Source: an uncultured Clostridia bacterium (GTDB lineage Bacteria; Bacillota; Clostridia; RGIG6154). Taken from it: a stretch of 7,042 nt of DNA. Shown here in pieces: positions 5,578 to 7,042 of this stretch. The notes beneath the pieces were generated by a model, which was not told where the DNA came from, did not search any database, and was given only the letters and a program-made list of their open reading frames with translations. Position numbers and translations under genes: made by a program. Location: assembly GCA_934457515.1 (NCBI GenBank), contig CAKSHV010000075.1:1-7042 (forward strand). Reading direction: 5' to 3'. Numbering within the stretch: position 1 is the stretch's first letter; each line of letters opens with the position of its first letter.

Positions 5578-5820
5578 ATGCAGCTTATTAACATTGGTTA
5601 CGGAAATTTGGTTTCCGCAGATAAATTAATCGGCATTATAAGCCCCGAGTCGGCGCCCATTAAGCGAATGATTCAGGACAATAAAGAACAGGGCAAGGTG
5701 ATTGACGCGACTTTCGGCAGACGGACAAGAGCCCTTTTGGTTATGGAAAACGGCTACATTATTCTGTCTGCCATCATGCCCGAAACCATTTCCGGCAGAC
5801 TTGAAAATAAGGAGGGGTAA
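5578..5820 (+). CDS. remA: RemA/DUF370 family DNA-binding regulator
   Basis: This 80-residue protein closely follows B. subtilis RemA (formerly YlzA): [18 protein letters not shown], then [12 protein letters not shown], then [18 protein letters not shown] and [10 protein letters not shown]. In B. subtilis RemA is a ring-forming DNA-binding protein that activates biofilm matrix and osmoprotection genes. Many Clostridia without those genes also encode it, so its targets here are unknown. The Arg-rich GRRTRA patch (about residues 42-47) is part of the proposed DNA-contact surface. The start has GGTGGAG in the 12-base gap after yicC, and the gmk ribosome binding site lies within its last codons, a sign of translational coupling. 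Confidence 0.94.
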   Translation: MQLINIGYGNLVSADKLIGIISPESAPIKRMIQDNKEQGKVIDATFGRRTRALLVMENGYIILSAIMPETISGRLENKEG

Positions 5821-5825
5821 AACGT

Positions 5826-6422
5826 ATGATTCGGAACGACAAGGGTTTACTTTTGGTTATTTCCGGTCCGTCCGGCGTGGGAAAAGGAACGGTTTGCTCC
5901 CGCCTGACCGAGGACGAAAACATTGTAACCTCCGTTTCCGCCACGACCCGCGCACCGCGGACAGGCGAAGAGCACGGAAAGCACTATTTTTTTTATGACA
6001 AAGAGAAATTTGAAAGCATGATTAAGCAAGGCGAACTGATGGAATGGGCGCAGTATTGCGGCAATTACTACGGAACGCCCCGCTCGTTTGTGGAAAGCAA
6101 AATCAATGAAGGGAAAAATGTAATTCTGGAAATTGAAGTGCAGGGTGCCATGAAAATCAAAGAAAAGCATCCCGAGGGCGTTTACATATTCATTTTGCCG
6201 CCCTCTTTAGAGGAATTAAAAAGCCGCATTACGGGCCGCGGAACCGAAACGGAAGATGTGATTGAAAAGCGCATGGCAGAAGTTACGCGCGAACTTTCGT
6301 TCGGTACGGAATATCAGTATTATGTGGAAAACGACACGGTGGACAACGCCGTAAAAAAAATCCGCGCCATCATCGAGGCGGAGCAGGCAAAAGTTGAGCG
6401 CTGCACGGCAGAACTTTTCTAA
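5826..6422 (+). CDS. gmk: Guanylate kinase (ATP + GMP to ADP + GDP)
   Basis: A 198-residue cytoplasmic enzyme that phosphorylates GMP or dGMP and feeds GTP and dGTP synthesis. The P-loop GPSGVGKGT spans 14-22. The GMP-binding region is intact, with SATTRAPRTGEEHGKHYFF (38-56, including Arg42 and Arg45) and NYYGTP (80-85). LEIEVQGAMKIKEKHP and the lid segment RITGRGTETEDVIEKRM follow. Length and motif order match the bacterial family. The start ATG at 5826 is six bases after the remA stop, with AGGAGG (5810-5815) ten bases upstream inside the end of remA. Neighbouring remA upstream and rpoZ downstream repeats the conserved Bacillota order. Confidence 0.97.
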   Translation: MIRNDKGLLLVISGPSGVGKGTVCSRLTEDENIVTSVSATTRAPRTGEEHGKHYFFYDKEKFESMIKQGELMEWAQYCGNYYGTPRSFVESKINEGKNVILEIEVQGAMKIKEKHPEGVYIFILPPSLEELKSRITGRGTETEDVIEKRMAEVTRELSFGTEYQYYVENDTVDNAVKKIRAIIEAEQAKVERCTAELF

Positions 6423-6470
6423 AAAATAAAAAATCGGATATACTTAAAATAGAGATTGGAGAGATTCATT

Positions 6471-6695
6471 ATGATGTTAAGACCTACAACAAGCGATTTG
6501 GTAAAGAAGACGGACAGCCGTTATTCACTGGTTATTGCCGTTGCAAAGCGCGCAAGACAGTTAACCGACGGTGAAGAGCCGCTTGCCGAGGCAAGCAGCG
6601 ACAAGCCGGTTTCGATTGCCATTAACGAAATCGACCAGGGCAAGGTTGAAATTTTCACGCATCCCGATGATGAGGAAGCGGAAACAGAAGAATAA
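6471..6695 (+). CDS. rpoZ: DNA-directed RNA polymerase omega subunit
   Basis: The 74-residue protein is the small omega subunit that helps fold and assemble the beta' subunit of RNA polymerase. The signature is clear: MLRPTTSDLVKKTDSRYSL with SRYSLVIAVAKRARQL at 16-31 and KPVSIAINEI near 45-54, followed by a short acidic tail (DDEEAETEE). I chose the first ATG at 6471, with GGAGAG (6458-6463) seven bases upstream; the adjacent ATG at 6474 is equally possible. A TTG at 6456 overlaps that ribosome binding site and is rejected. The 48-base gap after gmk contains TATACT (6439-6444) with a poor TTTCTA 17 bases upstream, so a weak internal promoter is possible. priA starts three bases after the stop. 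Confidence 0.95.
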   Translation: MMLRPTTSDLVKKTDSRYSLVIAVAKRARQLTDGEEPLAEASSDKPVSIAINEIDQGKVEIFTHPDDEEAETEE

Positions 6696-6698
6696 TTT

Positions 6699-7042
6699 AT
6701 GGAAGATACCGTTCGTGTCGCGTGCGTAATTATCAATAATCCTGCCCACGCGGTGGACAAATGCTTTTCCTATTTGCCGCAGAAAGACGAAAAAGCAGGC
6801 GACTGGGTGAAAGTGCCTTTCGGAAATGGAAACAAAGAAACAGACGGTGTAATTCTGTCGTTTGATACCGTCCCGAAAAGTGACAAGCTTAAACGCATTT
6901 CGTGTGTGGTTTCGCCCTTGTTAACCGAAAAGGAAATCGAGCTTTTGTCCTGGATTCGGGAGGAATATATCTGCACGTATTACGACGCGCTGAAGCTGCT
7001 TTTGCCGCCGGGCAAGGGTTATAGCGGTGTAGGGAACAAAAC
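6699..7042 (+). CDS. priA: Primosomal protein N' (PriA replication-restart helicase), N-terminal part, runs off window
   Basis: The frame is open from the ATG at 6699 to the window edge (114 complete codons), with no stop. The visible part is the PriA 3'-DNA-binding domain: VDKCFSYLP (19-27), GDWVKVPFG (34-42), DGVILS (49-54), then KLKRISCVVSPLLTEKE and the WIREEYICTYYDALKLLLPPG region. This domain recognises the 3' end of the leading strand at stalled forks. The helicase and zinc-binding parts lie beyond the window. The start is three bases after the rpoZ stop with no clear Shine-Dalgarno, which fits translational coupling. In B. subtilis coaBC sits between rpoZ and priA; here it is absent. 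Confidence 0.92.
   Translation, partial: MEDTVRVACVIINNPAHAVDKCFSYLPQKDEKAGDWVKVPFGNGNKETDGVILSFDTVPKSDKLKRISCVVSPLLTEKEIELLSWIREEYICTYYDALKLLLPPGKGYSGVGNK

Noticed and set aside
5702..5998. Alternative frame across the remA-gmk junction, a possible extra small protein
   Set aside because: It overlaps two clearly conserved genes in another frame and has an Arg/Pro-rich composition typical of out-of-frame translation.
1..7042. Mobile element, phage, defence or CRISPR content
   Set aside because: No transposase, integrase, terminal repeats, spaced direct repeats or defence-type proteins were found. Gene order in the right half is conserved housekeeping synteny.

Overview
This 7-kb window looks like chromosomal DNA from a low-to-mid-GC Gram-positive bacterium of class Clostridia, probably an uncultured or gut lineage. 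Three things support this: the run yicC/yloC - remA - gmk - rpoZ - priA (the Bacillota yloC-priA locus), a DUF6512-type membrane protein known mainly from Clostridia, and strong GGAGG-type ribosome binding sites with sigma-A promoters that often carry a TGn extended -10. I see no phage, insertion sequence, CRISPR array, tRNA or rRNA. The genus cannot be named from the sequence.

Left part (1-2350). The window opens inside a + strand gene encoding the C-terminal 154 residues of an unrecognised acidic, probably extracellular protein. A terminator that works on either strand (483-509) separates it from two genes on the - strand: ychF, the Obg-like ATPase, and a five-helix membrane protein of the DUF6512 type. 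The junction between those two is unusual. A long hairpin with a U-tract, terminator-like on the - strand, carries the Shine-Dalgarno sequence of the membrane-protein gene in its 3' arm.

Middle part (2320-4570). Back-to-back promoters drive ychF leftwards and an OmpR/PhoB-type regulator gene rightwards. The regulator has an intact DNA-binding domain, but its receiver has lost the phospho-acceptor Asp (Asn54), one acid-pair residue (Ser11), the switch Thr (Ala80) and the active-site Lys (Val102). It is therefore expected to work without phosphorylation, and no histidine kinase is nearby. Next comes a membrane-anchored HtrA/DegP-type serine protease with a complete catalytic triad and one PDZ domain. 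Its promoter has a consensus -10 but a poor -35, and four TTCAYA-like hexamers at exact 11-nt steps lie just upstream. This spacing is typical of OmpR-family operators, so an orphan-regulator/protease envelope-stress module is the main hypothesis from this window.

Right part (4570-7042). After a perfect-palindrome terminator and a second hairpin, an extended -10 promoter starts a compact co-directional operon: YicC-family endoribonuclease, RemA regulator, guanylate kinase, RNA polymerase omega subunit and the start of primosomal helicase PriA, which runs off the window. The coaBC gene that lies between rpoZ and priA in Bacillus subtilis is absent here. The operon combines RNA turnover, GTP supply, transcription and replication restart.
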